Assembly: GCA_022425325.1 (NCBI GenBank)
Contig: JAKMFW010000003.1
Coordinates: 1-36,924 of the forward strand
Length of the DNA stretch: 36,924 nt
Direction: 5' to 3'
Origin: Acidimicrobiales bacterium
GTDB taxonomy: Bacteria; Actinomycetota; Acidimicrobiia; Acidimicrobiales; Aldehydirespiratoraceae
Shown: positions 14,946-27,847 of the stretch, one piece after another
How positions within the stretch are numbered: the first letter of the stretch is position 1
Layout: the number at the start of each line of letters is the position of its first letter
The notes under the pieces: generated by a model
What the model was told of the DNA's origin: nothing
Seen by the model: only the letters and a program-made list of their open reading frames with translations
Database searches by the model: none
Position numbers and translations under genes: made by a program

Positions 14946-16134
14946 GACGGAAACCGTGATTCTCTCCGGCGCTCGCACCCCGATCGGCAAGATGTCGGGC
15001 GCGCTCGCATCGTTCAGCGGCACCGACCTCGGCGGCTTCGCGATCGAAGAGGCGCTGAAACGAGCCGGTGTGGCCGGCGAGGACGTCGACTTCGCCTACA
15101 TGGGTCAGGTCGTGCAGGGCGGCGCCGGACAGGTGCCCGCCCGACAGGCTGCGCTCAAGGGGGGCATTCCGCTCACCGTGCCGTCGACAGCGATCAACAA
15201 GGCCTGCCCGTCGGGCCTCAACGCCATCGCGCTCTCCCATCGTCAGATCGCGGTCGGTGAGGCCGAACTGTGCGTGGCCGGCGGGATGGAGTCGATGACC
15301 CAGGCGCCCTACATCCTCCAGCAGGGCCGAGGCGGCTACCGCTACGGCGATGCCACCATGCACGACTCACTCACGCTCGACGGCCTCTACTGCTCGATCG
15401 AGCACGAACTCATGGGGGCCGGCACCGAGCGCTACGCCGCTGCTGATGGCATGGCCCGTGAGCCGATGGACGAATACTCGGCGATGTCGCATGAGCGCGC
15501 CGCAATCGCGCAGAAGGACGGCCTGCTGGCCGAAGAGATCGTGCCCGTCGCCATCAAGCAGCGCAAGGGCGACGACCTGATCGTCGCCGACGACGAAGGC
15601 ATCCGGGTCGGCACCACCGCCGAGTCCCTCGGCAGTCTTCGTGGGGCGTTCGGCGGTGCCGGCAATGTCACCGCCGGCAACGCGTCACAGATCTCCGATG
15701 GAGGCGCCGCCACCGTCGTCACCACGAAGGCGAAGGCCGAGGCCCTCGGCGAGGAACCGCTCGCCGAGATCATCAGCTACGGCGAGGTCGCCGGTCCCGA
15801 CACCTCCCTGCTGACCCAGCCCAGCCGGGCGACGATGGTCGCGCTCGAGCGGGCCGGACTGTCGCTCTCCGACGTCGACCTCTTCGAGTTCAACGAGGCG
15901 TTTGCTGCGGTCGCCGTTGCGTCGATGGCCGACCTCGGCGTCCCCAACGACATCGTCAACGTCAACGGCGGCGCCATTGCGCTCGGTCACCCAATCGGCA
16001 TGTCAGGCGCCCGCATCGCCATCCATCTCGCCTACGAACTCAAGCGGCGCGGCGGCGGCATCGGTGTCGCCGCCCTCTGCGGAGGTGGTGGTCAGGGCGA
16101 CGCTTTGGTGATCAAGGTCGACGGCCGTTCGTAG
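14944..16134 (+). CDS. Acetyl-CoA C-acyltransferase (thiolase)
   Basis: A 396-residue thiolase that condenses or cleaves acyl-CoA and acetyl-CoA. The nucleophile Cys88 lies in NKACPSGLNAIALSH. The second catalytic block is GGAIALGHPIGMSGAR with the His, and the C-terminal Cys is in ALCGGGGQGDA. NEAFAAV, which contacts the substrate, is also present. The full motif set and length fit degradative or biosynthetic type II thiolase; the sequence does not distinguish acetoacetyl-CoA from longer 3-ketoacyl-CoA. With the hydroxyacyl-CoA dehydrogenase at 10273 it could form a beta-oxidation or butanoyl route, though transcription is separate. The gene is probably leaderless. A lipoprotein gene follows 18 bp downstream. 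Confidence 0.94.
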   Translation: MTETVILSGARTPIGKMSGALASFSGTDLGGFAIEEALKRAGVAGEDVDFAYMGQVVQGGAGQVPARQAALKGGIPLTVPSTAINKACPSGLNAIALSHRQIAVGEAELCVAGGMESMTQAPYILQQGRGGYRYGDATMHDSLTLDGLYCSIEHELMGAGTERYAAADGMAREPMDEYSAMSHERAAIAQKDGLLAEEIVPVAIKQRKGDDLIVADDEGIRVGTTAESLGSLRGAFGGAGNVTAGNASQISDGGAATVVTTKAKAEALGEEPLAEIISYGEVAGPDTSLLTQPSRATMVALERAGLSLSDVDLFEFNEAFAAVAVASMADLGVPNDIVNVNGGAIALGHPIGMSGARIAIHLAYELKRRGGGIGVAALCGGGGQGDALVIKVDGRS

Positions 16135-16152
16135 CCACCAGGGGCGCCAACC

Positions 16153-16863
16153 ATGACCCGGTCGATGGTCCGGGTTCTCGCCGTCCTCGGGTTCGTCGCC
16201 GCCTCGGGATGTGGGCCGGCGAGCGACGATGTCGCCGTTCCGGTCACGACCGAAGCGGCGACCGTGACAACCACGGTCACGGCAGCGCCGGCGACGACAG
16301 AGCCGGCTACCAGCACGACCACGACGTCGACGACTACGAGCACCTCCACGTCGACGACGACCACCACCACGCTGCCGAGCACGCTCGACATCGATGGAAC
16401 GCCGCTGATCGAGTTCTCCGTCGAGGTGGACGATGCTCTCGCCGACCAGCTCGACCGGGCCGATCTCGTCGCGTTCGTGATCGAGACCCTCAGCGACGAA
16501 CGCTCATGGACCGGTCGGGGCGCAGGGTTCCGACTCGTCGACGACGGCGGGCTGTTCACGATCATCGTGGCCACTCCCGCCCGCACCGATCAGCTGTGTC
16601 GGCCACTGCAGACGAACGGGCGCTTCTCGTGTGCCCGCAACGGGTGGGTCGCGATCAACAGCGACCGATGGTTCGGCGCCACTGATTCGTGGCCGGCCGA
16701 TCTCGAGACCTATCGGCGCTACCTGATCAACCACGAGATCGGGCACTACATCCTGGGTGCCGGCCACGCGACGTGCCCGGGTGCAGGTCAGCCTGCGCCC
16801 GTGATGATGCAACAGACCAAAGGGCTGGGTGGCTGCATCGCCAATGGCTGGGTCGACCCCTGA
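16153..16863 (+). CDS. DUF3152 zinc-protease-like lipoprotein
   Basis: A 236-residue exported protein. Residues 1-20 are a lipoprotein signal with lipobox AASGC. A long Thr/Ser-rich linker covers about 30-75. The rest is a DUF3152 domain, an actinobacterial family of metzincin-like look: HExxHxxxxxH as His194-Glu195-Ile-Gly-His198...His204 in NHEIGHYILGAGHATCPG, then APVMMQQT, where the methionines resemble a met-turn, and a GGC segment. Four cysteines (LCRPL, FSCARN, ATCPG, GGC) could form two disulfides, consistent with an extracytoplasmic location. Peptidase activity has not, to my knowledge, been established for this family. It follows the thiolase at 18 bp and has AGGGG 8 bases before the ATG, so it may be co-transcribed. 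Confidence 0.83.
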   Translation: MTRSMVRVLAVLGFVAASGCGPASDDVAVPVTTEAATVTTTVTAAPATTEPATSTTTTSTTTSTSTSTTTTTTLPSTLDIDGTPLIEFSVEVDDALADQLDRADLVAFVIETLSDERSWTGRGAGFRLVDDGGLFTIIVATPARTDQLCRPLQTNGRFSCARNGWVAINSDRWFGATDSWPADLETYRRYLINHEIGHYILGAGHATCPGAGQPAPVMMQQTKGLGGCIANGWVDP

Positions 16864-16906
16864 TCGATTGGGCGAACGCGACGAGCGAACGACGCCTGCC
16901 AGCAGA

Positions 16907-20931
<4,025 letters not shown>

Positions 20932-20935
20932 CTAA

Positions 20936-20951
20936 CGAACGTTCACGTTCG
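20936..20951. promoter_or_regulatory. Inverted repeat upstream of the SDR gene (TetR-type operator candidate)
   Basis: CGAACG-TTCA-CGTTCG, six-base perfect arms with a four-base centre, 45-60 bases before the SDR ATG. It includes GAACGTTC, a palindrome in itself, and overlaps TAACGA, a possible -10. The length suits a TetR-family dimer. Confidence 0.42.
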
Positions 20952-20995
20952 CTCTCCCCCAGCGAGGGCATTCAACATCACCCCGAGGAGGGGCC

Positions 20996-21925
20996 ATGGG
21001 CATTCTCGACGGAAAGGTCGCGCTGGTCACCGGCGCCGGCCGCGGTATCGGCCGCGAACACGCACTGATGATGGCGTCGGAAGGCGCCAAAGTCGTCGTC
21101 AACGACCTTGGTGGCGATGCCGCCGGTGGTGGCGCCGACGCCACGCCGGCCCAGGACGTCGTGGCCGAGATCGAGGCCATGGGCGGCGAGGCGGTCGTCA
21201 ACGGCGGCAATGTCGCCGTCTTCGACGAGGCCGGTGCCATGGTGCAGCAGGCCATCGACACCTTCGGCGACATCAACATCATCGTGAACAACGCCGGCAT
21301 CCTTCGCGATCGCATGCTGTTCTCGATGAGCGAGGACGACTGGGACGGCGTCATCGCCGTGCACCTCAAGGGCACCTTCGCCCCGAGCAACCACGCCGCC
21401 AAGTACTGGCGTGAGAAGGCCAAGGCCGGCGAGGACGTCTACGGGCGCATCATCAACACGGCGTCGCCATCGGGTATCTACGGCAATGTCGGCCAGACCA
21501 ACTACGGCGCCGCCAAGGCCGGCATCGCCGCCTTCTCGCTCATCGCCGCCCAGGAACTCGCCAAGTATGGCGTCACCGTCAACTGCCTGGCGCCCACTGC
21601 GTGGAGTCGCATGACCGCCGACCTGATGGGTGGCGACAACGCTCCCGAGGGGCTCGCCGAGGCCATCAGCCCGCGGTGGATCGCCGTCATCACCACCTGG
21701 CTCGCCTCGCCCGAGGCGCAGAACGTCACTGGCCGCTGCTTCGACATCCGTGGCGAGAATCTCGGCATCGCCGAGGGCTGGCACCTCGGCCCCGTCGCCA
21801 AGCAGACCGACGACCCCGCCGACATGGGCCCGGTTGTCGCCGAGCTCATGAGCAAGGCCCGCCTCAACGCCTCAATGGCCGGCACCGACCACGAAGGCCC
21901 CGGCTTCCCGAGCCAGAGCATCTGA
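20996..21925 (+). CDS. SDR-family 3-hydroxyacyl-CoA / hydroxysteroid dehydrogenase-like oxidoreductase
   Basis: A 309-residue short-chain dehydrogenase. The cofactor motif TGAGRGIG is at 12-19, NNAG at 98-101, the catalytic Ser in NTASPSG at about 155-160, and Y170-x-x-x-K174 in NYGAAKAG. NDLGGD after strand 2, with an acidic residue, points to NAD. The G-x-D-A insertion at 40-50 and the long C-terminal tail past 250 resemble the dehydrogenase part of peroxisomal multifunctional enzyme type 2 (HSD17B4) and mycobacterial relatives, so an acyl-CoA or steroid intermediate is a plausible substrate. A strong GAGGAGG ribosome binding site lies 6 bases before the ATG. A palindrome upstream and an intrinsic terminator downstream define a single-gene transcript. 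Confidence 0.88.
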   Translation: MGILDGKVALVTGAGRGIGREHALMMASEGAKVVVNDLGGDAAGGGADATPAQDVVAEIEAMGGEAVVNGGNVAVFDEAGAMVQQAIDTFGDINIIVNNAGILRDRMLFSMSEDDWDGVIAVHLKGTFAPSNHAAKYWREKAKAGEDVYGRIINTASPSGIYGNVGQTNYGAAKAGIAAFSLIAAQELAKYGVTVNCLAPTAWSRMTADLMGGDNAPEGLAEAISPRWIAVITTWLASPEAQNVTGRCFDIRGENLGIAEGWHLGPVAKQTDDPADMGPVVAELMSKARLNASMAGTDHEGPGFPSQSI

Positions 21926-21957
21926 ACCAACGCGGCCAGGCCGCCGACATATCGAAA

Positions 21958-21994
21958 CCGGCCCCGGGCACTGCGCCCGGGGTCGGCTCGTTTT
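21958..21994 (+). terminator. Intrinsic terminator after the SDR gene
   Basis: A 12-bp stem with one G-T wobble (arms 21958-21969 and 21975-21986), a five-base loop, then CTCGTTTT. It starts 33 bases after the stop codon and is the clearest rho-independent terminator in the window. Confidence 0.8.
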
Positions 21995-22034
21995 GCGACC
22001 CGTCTCGCCGCAACCCTCGGGCCGACTGACTACG

Positions 22035-22667
22035 TCAGTCGTAGCTGACCTGGCAGAAGCCGTGGTTGCAGTAGCCCATCGGATTCCGGTGGAGGTACTG
22101 CTGGTGGTACTCCTCGGCGAAGTAGAAGGTGGGCGCGTCGACGATCGTGGTCTCGATCTCGCCAAAGCCTCGAGCGCTCAACGCGTCCTGGTACTTCCGC
22201 TTGCTGGCTTCGGCGGCTTCCCGTTGCTCCTCGGAGTACACATAGATCTCGCTGCGGTACTGGGTGCCGATGTCGTTGCCCTGCCGCATGAATTGGGTGG
22301 GGTCGTGGACCTCCCAGAAGATCTTCAACATGTCGTCGTAGGTGACGACGGCGGGGTCGTACACGACCCGGACGACCTCGTTGTGACCGGTCTTGCCGGT
22401 GCACACCTCTTCGTAAAGCGGGTTGGGGGTGTAGCCGCCGGCGTAGCCGACCGCGGTCGTGTGCACGCCTGGGAGCTGCCAGTAGAAACGCTCGGCACCC
22501 CAGAAACAGCCGAGGCCGAAGACGGCGACCTCGTGGCCCTCGGGCACGGGGCCGTCGAGCGGCGTTCCGAGCACAAGGTGGGCGGGCTGGACCGGCACGG
22601 CCTCGGACCGGCCGGGAAGGGCCTGATCGGGCTCGGGCATGGTCTGCTTGTCACGGCCGAAAAACAT
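22035..22667 (-). CDS. msrA: Peptide-methionine (S)-S-oxide reductase MsrA
   Basis: A 210-residue cytoplasmic enzyme that reduces methionine-S-sulfoxide in proteins. The catalytic Cys54 lies in [37 protein letters not shown] and AEEYHQQYL are conserved family blocks. The C-terminal GYCNHGFC carries the two resolving cysteines used with thioredoxin or mycoredoxin. The length is standard, with about 50 extra residues before the catalytic motif. AAGGAGG lies 6 bases before the ATG. It lies downstream of the GH3 gene on the same strand, separated by a hairpin, so it probably has its own promoter. Confidence 0.96.
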   Translation of the reverse strand: MFFGRDKQTMPEPDQALPGRSEAVPVQPAHLVLGTPLDGPVPEGHEVAVFGLGCFWGAERFYWQLPGVHTTAVGYAGGYTPNPLYEEVCTGKTGHNEVVRVVYDPAVVTYDDMLKIFWEVHDPTQFMRQGNDIGTQYRSEIYVYSEEQREAAEASKRKYQDALSARGFGEIETTIVDAPTFYFAEEYHQQYLHRNPMGYCNHGFCQVSYD

Positions 22668-22732
22668 GCGGGCCTCCTTGGGCGGGGGATGCAGTGACTG
22701 TACGCAGGATGGAACGCTTCCACGAATGACGG

Positions 22733-22754
22733 CGTTTCCGACAAGCCGGAAACG
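22733..22754 (-). terminator. Hairpin after the GH3 gene
   Basis: CGTTTCCG and CGGAAACG pair over 8 bp around a 6-base loop, 7 bases beyond the GH3 stop. There is no U tract on the minus-strand transcript, so terminator function is only probable. Confidence 0.42.
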
Positions 22755-22760
22755 GCACGG

Positions 22761-25286
22761 TCAGGGATCGAGGCGGACGTCACCAGACACCGTGACGTCC
22801 TCCACCACCGAGAACTCGCGTGACGAGCGACCCACCACGATCCGGTAGGTACCGGCGTCGACGTACCAGCCGGCCTGCTCGCGATGAACTACACCACCAC
22901 CGGCGGGCACGAGCGAGTTCGCCGAAAGTTCGCCGTACGCCGGATCGCCGGGATCGAAATACGCGAACGCCCGGGGCGGCAGGTCGATCTCGATCTCGGT
23001 CGTCGCGCCGGGATCCAGCGTGACCTTTGCGAATCCCTTGAGTTCTCGCACCGGCCGGATCGGGTGCGCATTCGTCGGTTCGACGTAGACCTGCACGACC
23101 TCACTCCCGCGACGGACGCCGGTGTTGGTCACCGGCACTCGCACGGTGAGTCCCTCGCCGGCGTCGACCGTGTCGGGAACCTCCGGGGCACCGAACTCGA
23201 AGGTCGAGTATCCGAGTCCCTCGCCGAACGCGACCGCAGGCTCGATCCTCATCGCGTCGTGCCAGCGGTGACCGCAGAAAACGCCCTCGCCATACCGCGT
23301 CACGCTGTTCTCACCCGGATAGTTCGAGTACGCAGCGAAGTGTTCGTAGCGGGCGCCGATCGTGGTGGGGGCTCGGCCGCTCGGCTCGAGATCGCCGACG
23401 AGCATGTCGACGACCGCCTCGCCCAGTTCCTGCCCACCGAAGCCGACACTCAGCACGGCAGCCGGCTCGTCGAGCCAATCAAGGCTGTGGGGGGAGCCGA
23501 CGTTCACGACGACGACCGTGCGCGGATTCGCAGCCGCCACAGCTCGGATCAGCGCTGGTTGACCACCGGGAAGTTCCCACAGATCCCGATCGCGACCCTC
23601 CGTCTCCCAGTCGTCGTTGGTCCCGACGACGACGACGGCAACGTCGCACTCAGCGGCCAGAGCCGCGGCCTCGCCGACGAGATCGCGTTCGACGATGGCC
23701 TTGCCGCCGACGATCACGCCTGCCAGCAGGATGGCGTCCTCATTGGTGAACTCGATCTCGACGGTGACGGCCTCGCCGGCTTCGAGGTCGATGTCGGCCG
23801 ACATCTCGATCGAGCCAAAGCCGAAGAAGGAATCGCCGCGCTCGATATCGGGGGCGCTGGCGTCGATGATGGTTTCGCCGTTCACCCGCAGAACCGCACG
23901 ACCGGACTCGGTAAGGGTGAAGCGATGAGCGCCGGAAGCCTCGGGGATGATCGTCGCCGTGACGCGCGCACTCCAGCGTTCAGACTCGACCCCAGGGGCA
24001 GGCGAGCCGAACGCGAGCAGACGGGTGTTGGGTTGCTCGGTGACGGCAACGACGTCGCCCTCGAACGCCCATCCTTCGAAGAACTCGATTCGAGCAACAC
24101 CGTCGAGCAGTGGTCGGGTGATCGGCGGCACCGTGCGGTCGATGTCGGCGCCGCGGGCGTAGCGAATGTCGAGATCGGGGAAGCGATCGATCAGCGCATC
24201 GAGCGGTGGGGTGTCGTGGTAGGGCCGGACGTTGGCAGAGCCGCCTCCCATCACCCGGGCATGCATCGCGCTGGGGCCGATCACGGCGATCGAGCCGAGT
24301 GTTGACGGGTCGAGTGGGAGCACACCGTCGTTTCGGTACAGCACCGAACCGGCGGCGGCGGCGCGGCGGTTGAGGGCGCGGTCCTCCGGACGGTCGAGAG
24401 GTTTCTCCGGTTCGCCACCGACACCGTCGAGCACGCCTGTGCGCTCCATCAGGAGAAGCAGGTCGTCGACCAGCACGTCGACGTCCGTCTCGTCGATCTC
24501 ACCCGACTCGAGCGCCTCGGCGAGCGCCTGACCGTAGAAGCGACCCTGGCCGGGCATCTCAAGGGTCAAGCGTGCTGCCACCGAACCGGCCGTCGAGCCA
24601 TTGGCGAACCAGTCGGTGACGACGAACCCGTCGAAGCCCCACTCCTCGCGGAGCACCGTGTTCAACAGCCACGGATCTTCGGAGCAATACACCCCGTTCA
24701 GCCGGTTGTAGGCGGTCATGATCCCCCACGCGCCTCCCTCCTTCACCGCGATCTCGAACGGCAGGAGGGCGACCTCGCGCAAGGTGCGTTCATCCATCTG
24801 CGAGTCGATCGTGTTGCGCTCGAACTCGGAATCGTTGCCGACGAAGTGCTTGGCGGTCACCGCGACCCCGTGCGACTGCACACCTCGAATGAACCCGGCG
24901 GCGATCTTGCCGGAGAGCAGTGGATCCTCGCTGTAGCACTCGAAGTTCCGACCACCCTTCGGTGAGCGATGAAGGTTGATGGTCGGGGCGAGGAGCACGT
25001 GCGACGACTTCATCTTCGACTCCTCACCGAGGAGCGAGCCGAGTTCCTGCACAAGGTCCGGGTCCCAGGTCGCGCCGAGCGCAGCACCCGACGGGATGCA
25101 GGCCGTCGGGGTGCCGGTACCGAGGAGTCCGTCACCACGGGCGCCGTTGGGCCCGTCGGTGACCTTCAACGCCGGGATGCCGAGACGCTCGATCGCGCCC
25201 GTGTGCCACATGTCGACGCCGGCGACGAAGTGGGCCTTCTCCTCCGGGGTCATCTGGGCGCGAAGCGCCACCGTCCGTTCGCTCAT
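22761..25286 (-). CDS. GH3 beta-glucosidase with PA14-like insert
   Basis: An 841-residue cytoplasmic GH3 glycosidase with no signal peptide. Order: TIM barrel (about 1-300) with KVTDGPNGAR, the KHF at 146-148, the nucleophile Asp225 in FVVTDWF; the alpha/beta sandwich begins near 330 (SIAVIGPSAMHARVMGGGSANVRP), is interrupted by a PA14-like beta-rich insert (about 395-530) with FFEGWAFEG and LAGVIVGGKAI, and resumes with VVVVGTNDDWETEGRDR. A fibronectin III-like domain closes the protein (about 700-840). The insert is typical of the plant and bacterial GH3 group that acts on short beta-glucosides. The ATG 25286 has GAGGA 7 bases upstream; an ATG 24 bases further upstream is less likely. Confidence 0.93.
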   Translation of the reverse strand: MSERTVALRAQMTPEEKAHFVAGVDMWHTGAIERLGIPALKVTDGPNGARGDGLLGTGTPTACIPSGAALGATWDPDLVQELGSLLGEESKMKSSHVLLAPTINLHRSPKGGRNFECYSEDPLLSGKIAAGFIRGVQSHGVAVTAKHFVGNDSEFERNTIDSQMDERTLREVALLPFEIAVKEGGAWGIMTAYNRLNGVYCSEDPWLLNTVLREEWGFDGFVVTDWFANGSTAGSVAARLTLEMPGQGRFYGQALAEALESGEIDETDVDVLVDDLLLLMERTGVLDGVGGEPEKPLDRPEDRALNRRAAAAGSVLYRNDGVLPLDPSTLGSIAVIGPSAMHARVMGGGSANVRPYHDTPPLDALIDRFPDLDIRYARGADIDRTVPPITRPLLDGVARIEFFEGWAFEGDVVAVTEQPNTRLLAFGSPAPGVESERWSARVTATIIPEASGAHRFTLTESGRAVLRVNGETIIDASAPDIERGDSFFGFGSIEMSADIDLEAGEAVTVEIEFTNEDAILLAGVIVGGKAIVERDLVGEAAALAAECDVAVVVVGTNDDWETEGRDRDLWELPGGQPALIRAVAAANPRTVVVVNVGSPHSLDWLDEPAAVLSVGFGGQELGEAVVDMLVGDLEPSGRAPTTIGARYEHFAAYSNYPGENSVTRYGEGVFCGHRWHDAMRIEPAVAFGEGLGYSTFEFGAPEVPDTVDAGEGLTVRVPVTNTGVRRGSEVVQVYVEPTNAHPIRPVRELKGFAKVTLDPGATTEIEIDLPPRAFAYFDPGDPAYGELSANSLVPAGGGVVHREQAGWYVDAGTYRIVVGRSSREFSVVEDVTVSGDVRLDP

Positions 25287-25331
25287 GCGCGCATCCTCGC
25301 ACATCCACACGGCTGGACGAACCGGCCGAAT

Positions 25332-25360
25332 CTGACGCCTCGTCAGGTCACCGGTACGAT
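25332..25360 (+). promoter_or_regulatory. Leaderless promoter: CTGACG, 17 bp, TACGAT
   Basis: The -35-like CTGACG (25332-25337) and -10 TACGAT (25355-25360) are separated by 17 bp. The -10 ends 6 bases before ATG 25367. This is the best complete promoter in the window. Confidence 0.62.
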
Positions 25361-25366
25361 GACCGG

Positions 25367-27109
25367 ATGCTCGACGTAGTCATCAAGGGCGGCACGGTTG
25401 TCGACGGCACCGGTGCCGAAGGGTTTGCTGCCGATATCGGCGTCAAGGACGGTCGCATTGTTGCGATCCGGTCCACCGCCGACGGCGGCGTGACCGAGGA
25501 GGCAGCCGAGACGATCGATGCCACCGGCCAGATCGTGTGTCCCGGATTCGTCGACCCCCACACCCACTACGACGCCCAGATCTTCTGGGATCCGTACTCG
25601 ACACCATCGAACCTCTTCGGGGTCACCTCGATGGTGGCCGGCAACTGCGGTTTCTCGCTCGCGCCCCTCGGTGATGCCGCCGACGGCGAGTACCTCAAGC
25701 ACATGATGACCAAGGTCGAGGGCATGGCCCTCGAAGCGCTCGAGCAGGGCGTGCCCTGGAATTGGCTGAGCTTCGCCGAGTACCTCGACCGGGTCGAAGA
25801 GAGCGGCACCGCCATCAATGTCGCCTTCATGGTCGGGCACTCTGCGATCCGACGCATGGTCATGAAGGAGGACTCGGTCGGGAAAGAGGCCACGCCTGAG
25901 CAACTGGCCGAGATGCGGGCCCTTCTCAAGACCTCGATCGAGGCGGGGGGCTTCGGCTTCTCGACCGGGCGTTCGTTCACCCACTCCGACGCCGACGGCC
26001 AGCCCGTGCCGAGCCGCTGGGCCGCGTGGGAAGAGGTCCTGGAACTGTGCGAGGAGACCTCGCTGCACGAGGGCACGACCCTCGAATGGGTCGCCGACGG
26101 GTGCCTCAACGGCTTCGACGACGACGAAGTCGAACTGATGACCAAGATGTCGGTCACTGCGAACCGGCCCATCAACTGGAACGTCCTCACCATCGACTCG
26201 GCGCGGCACGAGGCCTATCGCAACCAGCTCGAGGCATGCGAGAAGGCCAACGAGGCCGGTGCCAAGGTCGTGGCGCTCACGATGCCGATCCTCGTCGGCA
26301 TGAACATGAGCCTCGGCACGTTCTGCGCCCTGTTCCAGCTGCCGGGCTGGATGGACTACTTCAACATGGGGATCGACGCCCGGATGGAGAAGTTCCGCGA
26401 TCCCGAGGTCGTCACCTGGCTCGAGAACCAGGCTGCGCTGCCCGAGGCCGGCGTGTTCTCCCGCCTGACCGGCTGGGACAACTACATGGTTGGCGACACC
26501 TACTCCGAGGCCAACGAGGGTCTCAAGGGTCGAACGCTCGGCGACATCGCTCGCGAACGGGGCCAGCGGGCCTTCCACACGATGGTCGAGATCTCCCTCA
26601 ACGACGACCTCAAGACCGTCTGGTGGCCGCTGCCGACCGACGACGACGCCGAGTCGTGGCGTCTCCGGGCCCAGGCGTGGGAACACCCCAATGTGATGAT
26701 CGGCGGTTCGGACGCCGGCGCCCATCTTGATCGCATGGCCGGAGCGCCGTACACCACCGCTTGGCTGGCCGACTGTCTGCGCGGCCGTCAGCTCACGTCG
26801 ATGGAGAACGCCGTTCGTCACCTCACCGACGTACCGGCCCGCCTGTTCGGCTTCACCGAGCGAGGGCGGATCGCCGAGGGTTGGCACGCCGACATCGTCG
26901 TGTTCGATCCCGAGACGGTCGGTGCCACCGACGTCGAGCTGGTGTTCGATCTCCCCGGCGACTCGAAGCGGCTCTGGAGCGAGGCCACCGGCATCAGCCG
27001 AGTGCTCGTCAATGGGGTCGTTTCCGTTGCCGACGGCACAGCGACCGGTGCAATCGCGGGCAAGGTCATGCGCGCCGGGGTCGATACCGAGACGGTGAGC
27101 GCGTCCTAA
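25367..27109 (+). CDS. Amidohydrolase family protein, D-aminoacylase (N-acyl-D-amino-acid deacylase)-like
   Basis: A 580-residue metal-dependent amidohydrolase. The composite domain starts MLDVVIKGGTVVDGTG and reforms at the C-terminus with GRIAEGWHADIVVFDPETV, both hallmarks of amidohydrolase_3. The barrel metal site begins with H65-x-H67 in VDPHTHYDAQ. GNCGFSLAP, FMVGHSAIR and the C-terminal SDAGAHLDRM follow the D-aminoacylase pattern, and the last Asp is the expected catalytic acid. The length is above the typical 480 because of insertions around 270-400. The native substrate may be an N-acyl-D-amino acid or another cyclic amide; not determined here. Its leaderless promoter is clear. It is divergent from the GH3 gene. 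Confidence 0.85.
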   Translation: MLDVVIKGGTVVDGTGAEGFAADIGVKDGRIVAIRSTADGGVTEEAAETIDATGQIVCPGFVDPHTHYDAQIFWDPYSTPSNLFGVTSMVAGNCGFSLAPLGDAADGEYLKHMMTKVEGMALEALEQGVPWNWLSFAEYLDRVEESGTAINVAFMVGHSAIRRMVMKEDSVGKEATPEQLAEMRALLKTSIEAGGFGFSTGRSFTHSDADGQPVPSRWAAWEEVLELCEETSLHEGTTLEWVADGCLNGFDDDEVELMTKMSVTANRPINWNVLTIDSARHEAYRNQLEACEKANEAGAKVVALTMPILVGMNMSLGTFCALFQLPGWMDYFNMGIDARMEKFRDPEVVTWLENQAALPEAGVFSRLTGWDNYMVGDTYSEANEGLKGRTLGDIARERGQRAFHTMVEISLNDDLKTVWWPLPTDDDAESWRLRAQAWEHPNVMIGGSDAGAHLDRMAGAPYTTAWLADCLRGRQLTSMENAVRHLTDVPARLFGFTERGRIAEGWHADIVVFDPETVGATDVELVFDLPGDSKRLWSEATGISRVLVNGVVSVADGTATGAIAGKVMRAGVDTETVSAS

Positions 27110-27143
27110 GCAGCACCACGGCGCTCTCGGCCCAGCAGCGAGG

Positions 27144-27761
27144 TCAGGACCAGGCGTCGACCAGGTCGTCGGTCGGCACGACCGTTGCGAGCAGCGAGAT
27201 CGTGTTCTCCATCACCGACTCGCCGTACTCGACCGGCACGCCCACCACAGCATCGCTCGGCACGACGACCTGATAGCCGAGATCAACCGCGGCGAGCACG
27301 AGCCCGAGAATCCCGATATTGATCGAGTTGCCGACAGCCACGACCGTGCGGATTCCGCAGTTGCGCAGAAGTTGATCGAGCTCGGTCGCAACGAAGGGCG
27401 TGAGCCCATGGGTGCGGGGGACGACAAGATCGCCCGCATCGGCTCCCAACTCCGGGATCAGCTCGGTGCCGGGCTGCCCCCGATCGAGCCGGTCGCCGTT
27501 GAGTTTCTGGGAGGCGCCCAGGATCCTGGCGTTGGTGGCGGATCCTTTCCGGTCCGGGCGGAACTCCGCCGTGCAGTGCACGACGGTGGCGCCGGCGGAA
27601 CGAGCCGAGGCGCAGATCCGGCCAGCGTTGGCCGGCATCGAAACGAGTGCGGCGGCATCTCGGAGGTGCGAGAGAGCGGCGAGGTCCCCGACCACACCCC
27701 GCTGCAGTTCCATGGTGAGCACCGCCGTCGACGTGGGGTCGAGGAGCGAACCGAGATCCAT
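27144..27761 (-). CDS. Isochorismatase-like hydrolase lacking the cysteine nucleophile
   Basis: A 205-residue protein of the isochorismatase-like fold. Recognisable blocks are TAVLTMELQRGV near the N-terminus, VVHCTAEFRPD, the LVVPRTHGLTPFVATELD loop, VVAVGNSINIGILGLVLAAVDLGY, and VVVPSDAVVG. In the usual triad the first Asp is replaced by Glu18, the Lys position reads Arg116/Thr, and the nucleophile Cys becomes Gly150 (SINIGI). Gly at that site occurs in true isochorismatases such as PhzD and EntB, but those keep the acid and Lys. It is therefore a divergent or non-catalytic member; a subfamily with HGLTPF and no Cys is known in actinobacteria to my recollection. The start ATG 27761 is divergent from the FkbM gene. 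Confidence 0.75.
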   Translation of the reverse strand: MDLGSLLDPTSTAVLTMELQRGVVGDLAALSHLRDAAALVSMPANAGRICASARSAGATVVHCTAEFRPDRKGSATNARILGASQKLNGDRLDRGQPGTELIPELGADAGDLVVPRTHGLTPFVATELDQLLRNCGIRTVVAVGNSINIGILGLVLAAVDLGYQVVVPSDAVVGVPVEYGESVMENTISLLATVVPTDDLVDAWS

Positions 27762-27835
27762 GGCAGGAGTTTCGCACACGCCGGGTCCGTGCCGGTCACC
27801 AGCCGACCGGCATCGAGCGCCCCCTGCCTCGCGGA

Positions 27836-27841
27836 TACGCT
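27836..27841 (+). promoter_or_regulatory. Predicted leaderless -10 box (TACGCT)
   Basis: TACGCT ends 6 bases before ATG 27848; there is no Shine-Dalgarno sequence between. Confidence 0.5.
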
Positions 27842-27847
27842 CCCGAC

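Noticed and set aside
22884-24305. 473-codon plus-strand ORF opposite the GH3 gene
   Set aside because: Antisense to conserved GH3 and PA14 parts; no family features.
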